Counted from the stretch's first letter, positions 34,001 through 43,125 are shown. The stretch is DNA of 54,888 bases from Chloracidobacterium sp. UBA3360 (GCA_002360555.1 DEQS01000054.1:1-54888), one strand, 5' to 3'. Notes: generated from the sequence alone by a model not told the origin. Translations and numbers: made by a program.

Positions 34001-34864
34001 AACGATGTCAAAAATACGAGCGAGATTTGATTTTGCCGATTCCAGCCGCGTCTCGGCGGCACGCTGGCGGGCACGAAATTTCGAGATACCGGCGGCCTCT
34101 TCGATCAGGCTGCGGCGGTCAGCGGGTTTTGCCGACAATATCTGTCCGATGCGGCCTTGTTCGATGATCGCGTAATGAGCACCCGAGAGCCCTGTTCCGG
34201 CAAACAGATCGGTGATGTCACGTAGACGGCATGTTTTTCCGTTTAATTGGTACTCGCTCTCACCCGACAAATAGAGGCGGCGTGTGACCGATACGGCCTC
34301 GCCCGGAGCAAAATCCAGAGCAAACGAACGCGGACGCCAGTGACGTTTGGTCTTGACCTTGGTCTCGACCGGCATGGTCGAACCGACAGCCATTGCCTTA
34401 ACGGTCTCGACTGTCTCAGCCTCAATGGCCGAATCGTCTTGAAACCCGTTATTCTCAGCATCAACGTCTGCGACGGCGTCGATCTCTTCAGGCTCTATCC
34501 CTTCGATCTCGGCCATATCGACCGCGGCTTCGTCGATACCGCTCAAAGCCTCGTCGATGTCCTCGAGCTCGTTCTCGTCAATGTCGAAAAATGTATCGTC
34601 GCGGATCAGATGCAGCACGACCTCGGCCATGCCGCCGGGTTTGCGGGTTTTTGTTCCGGCAAAAACGACGTCTTTCATTTCTCCACCGCGCAGAGATTTG
34701 ACACGCTGTTCGCCAAGCACCCACGAGATAGCATCGGACACGTTCGACTTGCCGCAGCCGTTGGGCCCGACGACCGCCGTGATGCCGTTTCCGGTAAAAA
34801 CGATCTCTGTATAGTCGGCAAACGACTTAAATCCGGTTATTTCTAGGCGCTGAAGCTTAAACAT
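31052..34864 (-). CDS. smc: Chromosome-segregation protein SMC, with an acidic insertion in the ATPase head
   Basis: The 1270-residue SMC protein has Walker A VGPNGCGKSNVSDAI at residues 32-46. A long coiled coil runs to a hinge at about 520-680 (GVLADRLNVKPEAETAVETL and AMIILPKG), and the return coil leads to the ABC signature LLSGGEKAMTAIAL and Walker B FCLLDEVDAPLDD. It organises and segregates the chromosome with ScpA/B. Residues about 89-157 form a long Asp/Glu-rich insertion in the N-terminal head, between the HLIR strand and VTRRLYLSGESEYQLNG. Usual SMC proteins have only about 20 residues there. The frame is intact across it. Confidence 0.96.
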   Translation of the reverse strand: MFKLQRLEITGFKSFADYTEIVFTGNGITAVVGPNGCGKSNVSDAISWVLGEQRVKSLRGGEMKDVVFAGTKTRKPGGMAEVVLHLIRDDTFFDIDENELEDIDEALSGIDEAAVDMAEIEGIEPEEIDAVADVDAENNGFQDDSAIEAETVETVKAMAVGSTMPVETKVKTKRHWRPRSFALDFAPGEAVSVTRRLYLSGESEYQLNGKTCRLRDITDLFAGTGLSGAHYAIIEQGRIGQILSAKPADRRSLIEEAAGISKFRARQRAAETRLESAKSNLARIFDIVSEIDTRVNSLRRQAAKTRRFKILQEEFRELLRQLYAAEGKYLSDLSAQLKQQLVAAEATETALHAQVAATEEAAKESTAAARAAEESLAELRRIHSTNALERDRAEREHIYKSDQIVGLNNRCETLRGEITASEQRLDMLNSELERLRLDEQHESSEHAKAESALRESEDAHRLAADAFAAIEISMETARGQLMQHTAAAERFDEVARQLEHNLERLAARAEGLDKEGLRADETFSANQKQADELAKSLAAEELKLTGLNAEKDGLLAVTTDARNAQRAAESELQLLQDEHSAKKHRLATLLELEEKRAVYTPQVQKIFAEEKNIGVRLAGVLADRLNVKPEAETAVETLFGAFLEAVVVESLTDAKRVSAWLKENDIGRTAMIILPKGEASTAKLKSGEEDTIADILGVSADLEKVLRSIFPREMSARLVRELDESGTSDGDMLVNYEGDLLLGGKMLVGGNRTSAGQNESLLAFKRELNQLDKDCGRLASDIEKAAAKVETARNALVENESKMVDLQSLIIKVDRGIHGLQIQVRSARDEIERTKRHLQVVADEAGQIKAEIVDAQTKHAEAIGGKESAEAARITAAADIERIIANLNDARAKTDAANAVLNDKRMIAATSDERRRSAVSALRRVENEGKEIESRLALQNLEKSEAEGKIRELHTAINEITDRIASAGDEVESENTELTAAITCLASARENADRMSETLADLNRQAAEARNERAAIEIRQAEAVTELKNIGENCLQELNVSLNSLVAEVEPSEDLVLENARREADDLRQKLENFGAINMLALEELGEAEERHLFLTTQRQDIIDSIAATEEALREIKQRSRDKFRAAFEAINENFVEFFQELFGGGQGQMTLLESDDILEAGIEVVAQPPGKRLQNIMLLSGGEKAMTAIALVMSIFKYRPSPFCLLDEVDAPLDDANVGRFVDKIASMSERTQFIVITHNKRTMEAARALYGVTMQEAGVSKVVSVKFE

Positions 34865-34866
34865 TC

Positions 34867-34897
34867 TATAGTGCTCTGGTTTTGAAGGAACACTATA
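34867..34897 (-). promoter_or_regulatory. TATAGTG/CACTATA inverted repeat in front of smc
   Basis: Perfect 7-bp arms at 34867-34873 and 34891-34897 lie just before the smc ATG, with 17 bp between them. There is no obvious Shine-Dalgarno sequence. It could be an operator or an mRNA stem controlling translation. Confidence 0.35.
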
Positions 34898-34938
34898 TTT
34901 TGCGGTAATTATAAAATTTAGTCAAATAAAAAACTCGC

Positions 34939-35700
34939 TCAGATCATCTCGCCACCGACGTTTCTGAGGCCTTGTTTTTCGGCACGTTCGTTGTCGAGTT
35001 CGGTAAGGACATCGAGCAGGAAATTGGTGTTGCTTGAGACGTTGATAACGACCGGAAACTCATTGTCTGAGGTCGAAAATTCAAACGTACCGCCGTTGAT
35101 CTCGATGATCTCGCGAAACGCGGGGACGCCGTTTTGGCCGTTACACTCGGCATCGACGATCTTGCCTTCGTTAAATGCGACGTTCGCCAAATGCATGTCG
35201 GATTTGATGACAAGCAAACCGGTCATTTTCGCACTCTCGATAACCTGTACCGCGTCAAAAATGGTCACGTAAGCCAAATTACCGGCAAAGGTAACATCGG
35301 TGCGAACTTTCTGCGGCGTGCGGTCGCGATTCGTCGCAAAATCGGGCCGGCGGGCACGGCGTATAGCCTCGAGTCCCGGTGCTACCGATATGCGCGGATC
35401 GAGCAGCTTTGCCTCTTGCAAGCGGTCATACGCAACATCATAATCTTCGCGCGCGATATAGAGGCTAACGAGCGCGAGGCATTGCTTAGCTGCCTCATTC
35501 AAATTCTTTTGCTTGACGCAGATGTCACGCATCTTTTCACGCAACCCGATCGAACGCGGACTACGCTCGATCGCTCCACGCAAAAGGGCGAAAGCCTTTT
35601 CCGGGGAGCTGTATTTTACGAACAGATCCGCATCGAGCAAGACAGACTCGATTGTCGTTTCGCTAACTGGGATAGATGGTTCTGCGATCACTTGGCTCAT
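34939..35700 (-). CDS. TPR plus DUF4388 (PATAN-like) protein
   Basis: The 253-residue protein has helical, TPR-like repeats at about residues 20-100 (KAFALLRGAIERSPRSIGLR, AAKQCLALVSLYIAREDY). A DUF4388 domain (about 140-235) follows, with YVTIFDAVQVIESAKMTGLLVI, FNEGKIVDAECN and FREIIEINGGTFEF. DUF4388/PATAN domains are linked to two-component and gliding or motility-type signalling in other phyla. The role here is unknown. No receiver domain is fused. It stands alone upstream of smc on the same strand. Confidence 0.8.
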   Translation of the reverse strand: MSQVIAEPSIPVSETTIESVLLDADLFVKYSSPEKAFALLRGAIERSPRSIGLREKMRDICVKQKNLNEAAKQCLALVSLYIAREDYDVAYDRLQEAKLLDPRISVAPGLEAIRRARRPDFATNRDRTPQKVRTDVTFAGNLAYVTIFDAVQVIESAKMTGLLVIKSDMHLANVAFNEGKIVDAECNGQNGVPAFREIIEINGGTFEFSTSDNEFPVVINVSSNTNFLLDVLTELDNERAEKQGLRNVGGEMI

Positions 35701-35778
35701 ATCTTAGCTCGTGAACAAAAATGTTCAACACCTTAGTTTATCACGTAAGAGTTTCGCCAGTCACCAAGATTTTTACGC

Positions 35779-35805
35779 AAAAAAAGGCCGCCAATAACGG
35801 CGGCC
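35779..35805 (-). terminator. Rho-independent terminator of the TonB-receptor gene
   Basis: GGCCGCC (35786-35792), a six-base loop and GGCGGCC (35799-35805) are followed, in minus-strand direction, by seven T. It lies 28 bp after the receptor stop. Confidence 0.85.
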
Positions 35806-35832
35806 TTGAAGTCAAATAAACCCACAAAAAGG

Positions 35833-38800
35833 TTAAAAATCAAATCTGATACCCAGCCTCATACGTCGATGTGTCATTGTCCTGGTCGGAGCAAGAAATC
35901 CATCGCACGTATTTTGCTGCGTAGTTGTTAGGGCGCCTCCAGTTGTGCACGCACTTAAGTTATCAAAGTTGATAAAGTTCGAACCATAGCTAAAGACCCT
36001 CATATTGAAAGGGTTAGTAACCTCCAGCGAAGGACGGATCCTGAACCGCTCACTGATCTTCCACTCTCTGGTGAGATTCACGTTAAACTGCCAAAGCGAC
36101 GGCCCATGTCCTGCATTACGAGGCAATGTGCCGGGGCTTCCGAGGGGGGCTAGGGAAAGCTGTTGAGCCACTCCAGCTGGGAACGGACTTGATTGATACA
36201 AACGCCATTGAATTACGTCTGTAGGTCCGAAAACATTAGGCCGGTCATTACTCAAATCGTCAAGATTACGATCAACTCCGCCAGCCGAAAGGTTGAATGG
36301 AGCGCTTGAGCCAAATCGGAAAAGCGGTGAGAACCTAATCCTTCCAAGCCAGTTTGGTAGATCGATCGTTGCCGTCAAAGCAATCCGATGTGTGCGATCC
36401 GCCAGACTTCGAGACCAGTCGCCACGAAAGTCGCCAGGTGTGGTGGGGTCTGACGTGTTTACGATCCCGTCATCCATTAATCTAGACACTGTGTACGACA
36501 GACGCCATGAAGCACCAAACCCACCTCCAAGCGCCCGATATCGTTTCCGAAGTTCAAAAACAGCACCTATATATCGACTATTGCCGATCGATGTCACCTT
36601 TTCCAACTGTGTTTGTCCAAACTGAGAAAATAACGGTCTGAGTGGATCCAACGCACTTAAAGCTCGGCAATACGCAGTATTTGGAGTGGCCGACGCGCAC
36701 CCGCCGCTTGGAAACGTTGTCGAAGACGTGTTTACATTGACATAGCATAATGGGGTTCCTGCAACACAGGCAGCCCCCGTCGTTGTTGCGGCGTGAGTTC
36801 CACCGGTTTCACCCGGAGTACCCATGAAAAACCGGTTTGTACCCGTGTTGATCCCAAGAAGATAATCGGTAAACGTAATTCGTCCGTCACCGCTCAAATC
36901 ACTTAAACCGCTAGATGGCAAAACTGGGGCGTTGGGATTTGTCTCTCGCCAAAGCCGAACTGTGCGGTTAAGAGTGACGTTGGCTTCGAAAACCAAGCCT
37001 TTAGAAATTTCACGCTCAAATCCTAAGTTAGCTTGATAGCTTTGCGGGATCTGAATGTCGGGTGCTAGGCTTCGAAAAATATTTGCAGAAAGAGCAAGTT
37101 GCCGGACTGAAAAGCTCTGTGTGGCGTTAACCGGCACCAAGGTGTCCAACGTCACCGGATTGGGAAACTGAGTTCCCAGCCAATTACGTATTGTGGTTAG
37201 ATCTACTCCCCCCGTACATAACGTTGAACAGTTTAATGTGTTGGCGCTAGTGGTGTTAAACCGTAGTGTCTGTGAATCCGCCGTATAGTCATCTACAGTT
37301 CGAAGCAATACCCGGTTATAAAACACCCCTGCCCCAAATCGAATGACCGTATTATCGCTCTTCGGAAATGGATTCCATGCGACTGCAAATCTTGGGCCCC
37401 AGTTATTATTATCTTTGAGTACAGTCTCTCGCTCATACCGCAGACCCAAGCTGACAGTTAGGTTAGGCCGAAGTTTAATATCATCCTGAACGAAAAATCC
37501 CTGGTACTTATTGGTGAGCGATGACTCTGTGTTAAAGTTCTGCGCAAAATTCGAAGGATTATTTGCAATGAAAAAGACAAAACCGTTTCCTCCAAATGAA
37601 TACGTTCCCGTCGCGTCGAAGCGGTCGATGAACGTTGTGTCGACGTGATGATAATCGAACCCAAATCGCCACGTGTGGGCGCCTTTAAGATATGTAAGTG
37701 TGTCTTGAAATTGCCATCTATTTTCCTTCCTGTCGGACGAGCTCGAAGTTGAGCCGAACACCTGCGTGCCACCATCACTAACAGTGTTAAAAGACACAAG
37801 CACCGCAGGCGATAGAGCCCCCGCAGCTTGTGCTGCACTCGGGTCTAACTTTGAATACTGCATTCGGAACTGATTGATAATATTTGAGCTTACAACATAA
37901 TTGTGAGTAAAATTTATCGCGTCAGTATTACGAATGCGTCCGATCAAAGAGTCTGCGATCCGGTTCGTGCCACTAAAAGACCTAAGGTCGTTCTGGCGGC
38001 CTAGTTGATAACTAACCGTAATGCTTTGGGCCTTGGTCATATTCCAATCGCCCCGGATCGTAAATAAGTTATTAAGGAACGGTGTGGCGACTGGTAGAAC
38101 ATACGGAGCCACGACGACCGCCGGGAACCCGGCTTGTGACGGAACTGTAACCTGCCGCGCTAGGTTAGTCGGCGCTGGCAATGGAAATCGTGGATTGCTA
38201 GCGGTTACAGGAACCCACGCATCAACTACCGTAGTATCTGCGATCTGGTCACGCTCGTATGATGCAAAAAAGAAGAGCTTGTCCTTAATAATTGGGCCTC
38301 CGAATGTTGCACCAGGATTATTATTTTGAAACGGTGGGATTTTGATGCCATTACGGTTGTTATTCCAAGTGTTGGCATTAAGGGCCTCGTCTCGAAAGAA
38401 ATAAAATGCCCGGCCTCGAAATCGATTGCTCCCCCCGCGAGTGGAGATATTGACGCGACCCCCAGAGGCTCTTCCATACTCAGCGGAAAATTGATTGGTG
38501 ATAACCTGAACCTCGCGAACCGCCTCCATTGAGGGTTGAAAACGGAATGAAGCTCCGCGATCATCGTTATTATCGAGTCCGTCGATCGTGATGTTGTTCG
38601 AGTATGCCGCTCCTCCGGATAATCCAAAAATACCGGCTTCTTCCGGCGTGGTGCCGGGTGCCGAAAGACCGCGTTGCCCACGATCACTCGCAAGGTCACG
38701 TGTAGACAACTGCTCTTCGGCAGTCCCGCCGAGCGTGAGTACAAGATCCAGAGGATTGCGTGAATCTACCGGCAGCTCCTCTATCTCTTTCTCAGTAATC

Positions 38801-39228
38801 GTTCCGCCTACGATCGTCCGTGACGTATCAACTGCTGGACCATCCTCTTCGGTAACCGTCACTGTCGTCTCGGCTTTAATATCGGCTGGAGAAAGTTTGA
38901 AATTCTGGACCACATTTTGCGCAGCGATCGTCTTGATCTCCGTTGTTTCTTGCGTGCCAAAACCGCCATTTGCCACTTTGACCTTATAAGTGCCCGGCCT
39001 CAATTTAATGAGACGATAAAGTCCATCGCCATCAGTCACAACGGTGCGTGATTCGCCGGTCTCGGTCATTGTCGCGGTGACGGTCGCACCGACGACAGGC
39101 AAGCCCGCCGAATCGGTGACTTTGCCTGAGATGGTTACATCATCGAGGTCCTGTGCCATCGCAGCAACCGAAAAAATTACAAGTGCAAAAGTGAACGCAA
39201 GAGTGCGTGATAAAATTTTTCCAAACAT
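35833..39228 (-). CDS. Oar-like TonB-dependent outer-membrane receptor with N-terminal carboxypeptidase-regulatory domain
   Basis: The 1131-residue protein has a signal peptide (ending AMAQD), then a carboxypeptidase-regulatory-like domain (about 32-105: ISGKVTDSAGLPVVGATV, GLYRLIKLRPGTYKV). A plug-like region follows (GGAAYSNNITIDGLDNNDDRG, RVNISTRGGSNRFRGRAFYF), then a long beta-barrel of alternating hydrophobic strands ending in Phe (RLGIRFDF). This Oar-like type is abundant in Acidobacteriota and imports or binds large substrates across the outer membrane with TonB energy. It has its own terminator and a strong AGGAGA ribosome-binding site. The ligand is unknown. Confidence 0.93.
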   Translation of the reverse strand: MFGKILSRTLAFTFALVIFSVAAMAQDLDDVTISGKVTDSAGLPVVGATVTATMTETGESRTVVTDGDGLYRLIKLRPGTYKVKVANGGFGTQETTEIKTIAAQNVVQNFKLSPADIKAETTVTVTEEDGPAVDTSRTIVGGTITEKEIEELPVDSRNPLDLVLTLGGTAEEQLSTRDLASDRGQRGLSAPGTTPEEAGIFGLSGGAAYSNNITIDGLDNNDDRGASFRFQPSMEAVREVQVITNQFSAEYGRASGGRVNISTRGGSNRFRGRAFYFFRDEALNANTWNNNRNGIKIPPFQNNNPGATFGGPIIKDKLFFFASYERDQIADTTVVDAWVPVTASNPRFPLPAPTNLARQVTVPSQAGFPAVVVAPYVLPVATPFLNNLFTIRGDWNMTKAQSITVSYQLGRQNDLRSFSGTNRIADSLIGRIRNTDAINFTHNYVVSSNIINQFRMQYSKLDPSAAQAAGALSPAVLVSFNTVSDGGTQVFGSTSSSSDRKENRWQFQDTLTYLKGAHTWRFGFDYHHVDTTFIDRFDATGTYSFGGNGFVFFIANNPSNFAQNFNTESSLTNKYQGFFVQDDIKLRPNLTVSLGLRYERETVLKDNNNWGPRFAVAWNPFPKSDNTVIRFGAGVFYNRVLLRTVDDYTADSQTLRFNTTSANTLNCSTLCTGGVDLTTIRNWLGTQFPNPVTLDTLVPVNATQSFSVRQLALSANIFRSLAPDIQIPQSYQANLGFEREISKGLVFEANVTLNRTVRLWRETNPNAPVLPSSGLSDLSGDGRITFTDYLLGINTGTNRFFMGTPGETGGTHAATTTGAACVAGTPLCYVNVNTSSTTFPSGGCASATPNTAYCRALSALDPLRPLFSQFGQTQLEKVTSIGNSRYIGAVFELRKRYRALGGGFGASWRLSYTVSRLMDDGIVNTSDPTTPGDFRGDWSRSLADRTHRIALTATIDLPNWLGRIRFSPLFRFGSSAPFNLSAGGVDRNLDDLSNDRPNVFGPTDVIQWRLYQSSPFPAGVAQQLSLAPLGSPGTLPRNAGHGPSLWQFNVNLTREWKISERFRIRPSLEVTNPFNMRVFSYGSNFINFDNLSACTTGGALTTTQQNTCDGFLAPTRTMTHRRMRLGIRFDF

Positions 39229-39373
39229 CGGATTCTCCTAAACCATTTATCGTAGATTGAATTAAGAAATGCTATCCCAAAAATGTAAGGAAAGCAAAGA
39301 TACTGGCGGTTGAATTTAACTAATTGGTAAGACCTTTTGATGGGATAGAAGGGTCGGCTAAATACGGGATTTC

Positions 39374-39775
39374 TTAATCTTCGGATGACATCTCGTTACG
39401 CACGCGTGTAACGCGATAACGCGAGATCGGGATCAACGCTTCGCTGGATGAAAATGCGCCGCTTTGCTGTGAGAATTCATTTGCGTGGGTCTTGAGATAT
39501 TCGAAAAAATGCTCAAATTCACGCTGCATCTGGTTCATTTTTTCCCTCATGTTAAGAATGATCTCGACACCGGCAAGATTTACGCCGAGTTCGCGCGTGA
39601 GGGATAGGATAACTTCGAGGCGTTCGAGATCGCCGTCTTCGTAAAGGCGTGTGTTGCCGATCGAACGCGACGGGGCGAGCAGGCCTTCGCGTTCGTACAG
39701 ACGTAACGTCTGCGGATGGATGTCATACATCTCCGCAACCGCACTGATCGTATATGTTCTTACTCGCTGCTTCAT
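39374..39775 (-). CDS. hspR: HspR-type MerR-family heat-shock repressor
   Basis: The 133-residue MerR-family protein has ISAVAEMYDIHPQTLRLYEREGLL, the HspR version of the helix-turn-helix and wing, then NTRLYEDGDLERLEVILSLT. There is no C-terminal metal site. HspR represses dnaK operons through HAIR sites and often uses DnaK as co-repressor. Here it is the last gene of dnaK-dnaJ-hspR, 33 bp after dnaJ. A HAIR-like site overlaps the dnaK promoter, so the loop is complete in the window. Confidence 0.9.
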   Translation of the reverse strand: MKQRVRTYTISAVAEMYDIHPQTLRLYEREGLLAPSRSIGNTRLYEDGDLERLEVILSLTRELGVNLAGVEIILNMREKMNQMQREFEHFFEYLKTHANEFSQQSGAFSSSEALIPISRYRVTRVRNEMSSED

Positions 39776-39808
39776 TTTAATTTCAAATATGAAATTTCAA
39801 ATTTGAGA

Positions 39809-40969
39809 TCATTCCAGACCCATCGTCTTTCTCGGATTCTCAGGATTGAGCTTTTCAAACTGCCGCAACGCTTCCTTCGTCTCCTCTGAAATAACTTTTG
39901 GCAAAGCGATTTTTACCTCGACAAACTGATCGCCGCGTAAGCTCGGGTTTCGCAAACTTGGGAAGCCGCGTTCACGCAATCGAAATTTCTGGCCTGATTC
40001 CGTTCCCGAAGGGATCTTGAGTGCAGCCTTGCCCTCGACCGTCGGCACTTCGATCTTGGTTCCGAGCGCAGCCTCCGGGACCGTGATCGGCACGGTGATA
40101 TAAACGTTATCGCCTTTGCGAGTCAAAAATGGGTGCTTGCCGACATTGGTCAAAATAAAGAGGTCGCCGGGTTCGGCACCGAGCCGTCCGCCGTGGCCTT
40201 TTTTTGGCACGCGGACTCGTGACCCTGTATCGACGCCCGCCGGTATTTTGATCTTGACCTGCTCGGTCTTTGGCGTAACGCCTTTGCCGTTGCAGAGACT
40301 GCAGGGCTGTCGGCGGCGGCCTGTGCCTTCGCAATCGGAACAGTTTTGCGAAAATTGCAGACGCCCGCCCGTTCGCATCACCTGGCCGGTTCCCTTGCAG
40401 GTCGGGCATTGAACGACCGGCCCGCCAGTATCACCCGCACCCTGACAACGTGAACACTGTTCGCTGCGGTTGACGGTAATATTTGTCGTCAGGCCGGTAA
40501 AAGCCTCTTCGAAACTCAATGCCAGCGGTATCTCGATATCGCGGCCTTTTTTTGGCATTGGCCGCGGAGGCTCAGGCTGAGCTTTTTGTCCGCCGCCGCT
40601 AAACAGATCTGAGAAAATATCGCGAAAACTCGATCCGCTCGATTGCCCCGGAGTACCGGAAAAATCAAAGCCTGAAAAATCAAAACCACCGCCCGCCGGG
40701 CCGCTGCTTGTTGCTCCCGAGCTAAACGGTGAATCGGCGTCGAGATTATCGGCGTAGTAACCAAAACGGTCAAAAACCTTGCGCTTTTTCTCATCGGACA
40801 GCACATCATATGCTTCCTGCACTTCCTTAAATTTGTCCTCCGAGACCTTGTCGTTCGGATTCACGTCCGGATGGTGCTTACGCGCCAGCCGCCGATAAGC
40901 CTTTTTGATCTCATCGGCTTTCGCATCTTTTTTGATGCCCAGAATGTTGTAATAATCTTTCTTCGCCAT
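39809..40969 (-). CDS. dnaJ: Chaperone DnaJ
   Basis: The 386-residue type-I J-protein has a J domain with HPD (KHHPDVNPND), then a Gly/Phe-rich linker (about 75-130). A zinc-finger domain with four CxxCxGxG-type repeats (CSRCQGAG, CPTCKGTG, CSDCEGTG, CSLCNGKG) follows, then the C-terminal substrate domains. It delivers clients to DnaK and stimulates its ATPase. It follows dnaK by 100 bp; the gap holds an 11-bp inverted repeat. Confidence 0.97.
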   Translation of the reverse strand: MAKKDYYNILGIKKDAKADEIKKAYRRLARKHHPDVNPNDKVSEDKFKEVQEAYDVLSDEKKRKVFDRFGYYADNLDADSPFSSGATSSGPAGGGFDFSGFDFSGTPGQSSGSSFRDIFSDLFSGGGQKAQPEPPRPMPKKGRDIEIPLALSFEEAFTGLTTNITVNRSEQCSRCQGAGDTGGPVVQCPTCKGTGQVMRTGGRLQFSQNCSDCEGTGRRRQPCSLCNGKGVTPKTEQVKIKIPAGVDTGSRVRVPKKGHGGRLGAEPGDLFILTNVGKHPFLTRKGDNVYITVPITVPEAALGTKIEVPTVEGKAALKIPSGTESGQKFRLRERGFPSLRNPSLRGDQFVEVKIALPKVISEETKEALRQFEKLNPENPRKTMGLE

Positions 40970-40985
40970 TAAAAGCTTTTAGGTC

Positions 40986-41064
40986 AGGGACAAGTGTAAA
41001 GGGATGAGGGACGAGAGGCAAAACCGAATTCAGTTTGTCCCCGCGCCCCTCGTCACTTGTCCCT
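40986..41064. repeat. AGGGACAAGTG inverted repeat between dnaJ and dnaK
   Basis: Perfect 11-bp arms at 40986-40996 and 41054-41064 enclose a purine-rich and a pyrimidine-rich half. In the transcript it could form a stem between dnaK and dnaJ and tune the DnaK to DnaJ ratio. Confidence 0.55.
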
Positions 41065-41069
41065 ATTTG

Positions 41070-43028
41070 TTACTTCTTCTCTTCGTCAGCCGAATCGGTC
41101 GATTCGTCAACATCGACGTATTCCGCGTCAATGACATCGCCTTCGTCCGACGCTGATGCCGAGCCTCCGTCACCGCTTGCTGATGCCGACGCAGCCTGTT
41201 CATCAGCTCCGGCATCACCTTCCGGTGCGGCTGTCTGACTGTAAAGGGCCTCTGCCAGCTTGTGCGACGCGGTCTGGAGACGCTCGAACGCGGTGTTCAT
41301 TGCGTCAACATCCTCGCCGCCGAGAGCGGTTTTGGAATCAGCGATCGCGGCTTCGAGTTCGGCGGTTGAAGCCTCATCGAGCTTATCCTTGTTTTCGCTG
41401 AACGTTTTTTCGACGCTGTACATCAGGCCGTCAAGACGATTGCGGGCCTCGATGCTCGCTTTCTTTTTCTCGTCCTCGCCGGCATGTGATTCGGCGTCTT
41501 TCATCATCTTGTCGATCTCCTCTTTCGAGAGTCCAGACGAAGACGTGATCGTGATCTTTTGCTCACGGCCGGTGCCGACATCCTTGGCCGAAACATTCAC
41601 GATGCCGTTGGCGTCGATGTCAAACGTCACCTCGACCTGCGGCACGCCGCGGGGTGCGGGCGGGATGCCCACGAGGTGAAACTTGCCAAGCGTCTTGTTG
41701 TCCGACGCCATCGGGCGTTCGCCCTGCAAAACGTGGACCTCGACGCTCGTCTGATTGTCCGAAGCGGTCGAAAAGATCTCGGATTTGCGAGTCGGGATGG
41801 TCGTATTTTTTTGGATCATCGGTGTCGAAACACCGCCCAAAGTCTCAATACCAAGCGACAAAGGCGTCACGTCGAGCAGCAGAATGTCAGTCTTCTCACC
41901 GCCCAAAACACCCGCCTGGACCGCCGCTCCGAGAGCAACGACTTCGTCGGGATTGACCGATTTGTTCGGTTCCTTGCCAAAATATTCCTTGACCATTTCC
42001 TGGACCTTAGGAATACGCGTCGAACCGCCGACCAGCACGATCTCTTCGATATCCTTCGGCTCAAGTCCGGCATCCTTAATGGCCTGTTGGACAGGAGGCA
42101 TCAGACGCTGGAGGATCGGCTCGACGAGCTGTTCGAATTTCGAACGCGTGAGCTTCATTACCAAATGCTTTGGACCCGAAGCGTCGGCCGTGATGAACGG
42201 CAGATTGATCTCCGTTTCCATCGCTGACGACAGCTCGACCTTGGCTTTTTCACCGGCTTCTTTCAGCCTTTGAAGTGCCATTTTGTCATTGTGCAGGTCG
42301 ATGCCCTGGTCTTTTTTGAACTCGTCAATGATCCAACCAACGAGCACTTCGTCAACGTCGTCGCCGCCCAGATGGGTGTCGCCGTTGGTCGATTTTACCT
42401 CGACCACGCCTTCGCCGACCTCGAGGACCGAGATGTCAAAAGTACCGCCGCCAAAGTCAAAAACCGCGATGATCTCGTCTTTTTTCTTGTCCAAACCGTA
42501 TGCCAGAGCGGCCGCCGTCGGCTCGTTGACGATACGCAAAACTTCGAGCCCGGCAACCTTACCGGCGTCTTTTGTCGCCTGACGCTGAGCGTCATTAAAG
42601 TAAGCCGGAACTGTAATAACAGCCTGATCGACCTTGCTGCCAAGATAATCTTCGGCGGACTGTTTTAGCTTTTGCAGGACCATCGCCGCGATCTCGGGCG
42701 GGCTATACTGCTTGCCGTCGACGCTAATACGCACGTCGCCGTTCCCGGCCTTTTCGACCCCGTACGGCACCTGCTTGATCTCGTCCGACACTTCGTCGTA
42801 TTGACGTCCCATAAACCGCTTGATCGAATAAAGCGTGTTCTCAGGATTTGTCACGGCCTGACGCTTTGCGACCTGGCCGACCAGACGATTGCCGTCCTTA
42901 GTAAATGCTACGACAGACGGAGTAGTGCGTCCGCCCTCGCTATTTGTGATGACGACAGGCTCGCCGCCCTCCATAACTGCGACGACCGAATTGGTCGTTC
43001 CCAGATCGATACCTATAATTTTGCCCAT
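41070..43028 (-). CDS. dnaK: Chaperone DnaK (Hsp70)
   Basis: The 652-residue Hsp70 has GIDLGTTNSVVAVMEGG at the N-terminus, AVITVPAYFNDAQRQATKDA and FDFGGGTFDISVLEVG. The linker is DILLLDVTPLSLGIETLGG, then the substrate domain and an acidic C-terminus (DVIDAEYVDVDES). It is the first gene of dnaK-dnaJ-hspR; grpE is not between them, unlike many bacteria. Its promoter is overlapped by a HAIR-like site, so control by HspR is likely. Confidence 0.98.
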   Translation of the reverse strand: MGKIIGIDLGTTNSVVAVMEGGEPVVITNSEGGRTTPSVVAFTKDGNRLVGQVAKRQAVTNPENTLYSIKRFMGRQYDEVSDEIKQVPYGVEKAGNGDVRISVDGKQYSPPEIAAMVLQKLKQSAEDYLGSKVDQAVITVPAYFNDAQRQATKDAGKVAGLEVLRIVNEPTAAALAYGLDKKKDEIIAVFDFGGGTFDISVLEVGEGVVEVKSTNGDTHLGGDDVDEVLVGWIIDEFKKDQGIDLHNDKMALQRLKEAGEKAKVELSSAMETEINLPFITADASGPKHLVMKLTRSKFEQLVEPILQRLMPPVQQAIKDAGLEPKDIEEIVLVGGSTRIPKVQEMVKEYFGKEPNKSVNPDEVVALGAAVQAGVLGGEKTDILLLDVTPLSLGIETLGGVSTPMIQKNTTIPTRKSEIFSTASDNQTSVEVHVLQGERPMASDNKTLGKFHLVGIPPAPRGVPQVEVTFDIDANGIVNVSAKDVGTGREQKITITSSSGLSKEEIDKMMKDAESHAGEDEKKKASIEARNRLDGLMYSVEKTFSENKDKLDEASTAELEAAIADSKTALGGEDVDAMNTAFERLQTASHKLAEALYSQTAAPEGDAGADEQAASASASGDGGSASASDEGDVIDAEYVDVDESTDSADEEKK

Positions 43029-43095
43029 AATTTTATCTCCAACTAACTATTATTGCCGTGCTCTGTATAAAACATTATGACTTGAGCATGTGGAA

Positions 43096-43125
43096 ATGAT
43101 AATACTTGAGTGCCTCATTGTCAAG
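43096..43125 (-). promoter_or_regulatory. dnaK promoter overlapped by a HAIR-like HspR operator
   Basis: On the minus strand, TTGACA (43119-43124) and TATCAT (43096-43101) are separated by 17 bp. CTTGAGT (43105-43111), 7 bp, then TGTCAAG (43119-43125) matches the HAIR pattern CTTGAGT-N7-ACTCAAG with two mismatches in one arm. A further CTTGAGC half-site lies at 43081. Binding would block RNA polymerase. Confidence 0.75.
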
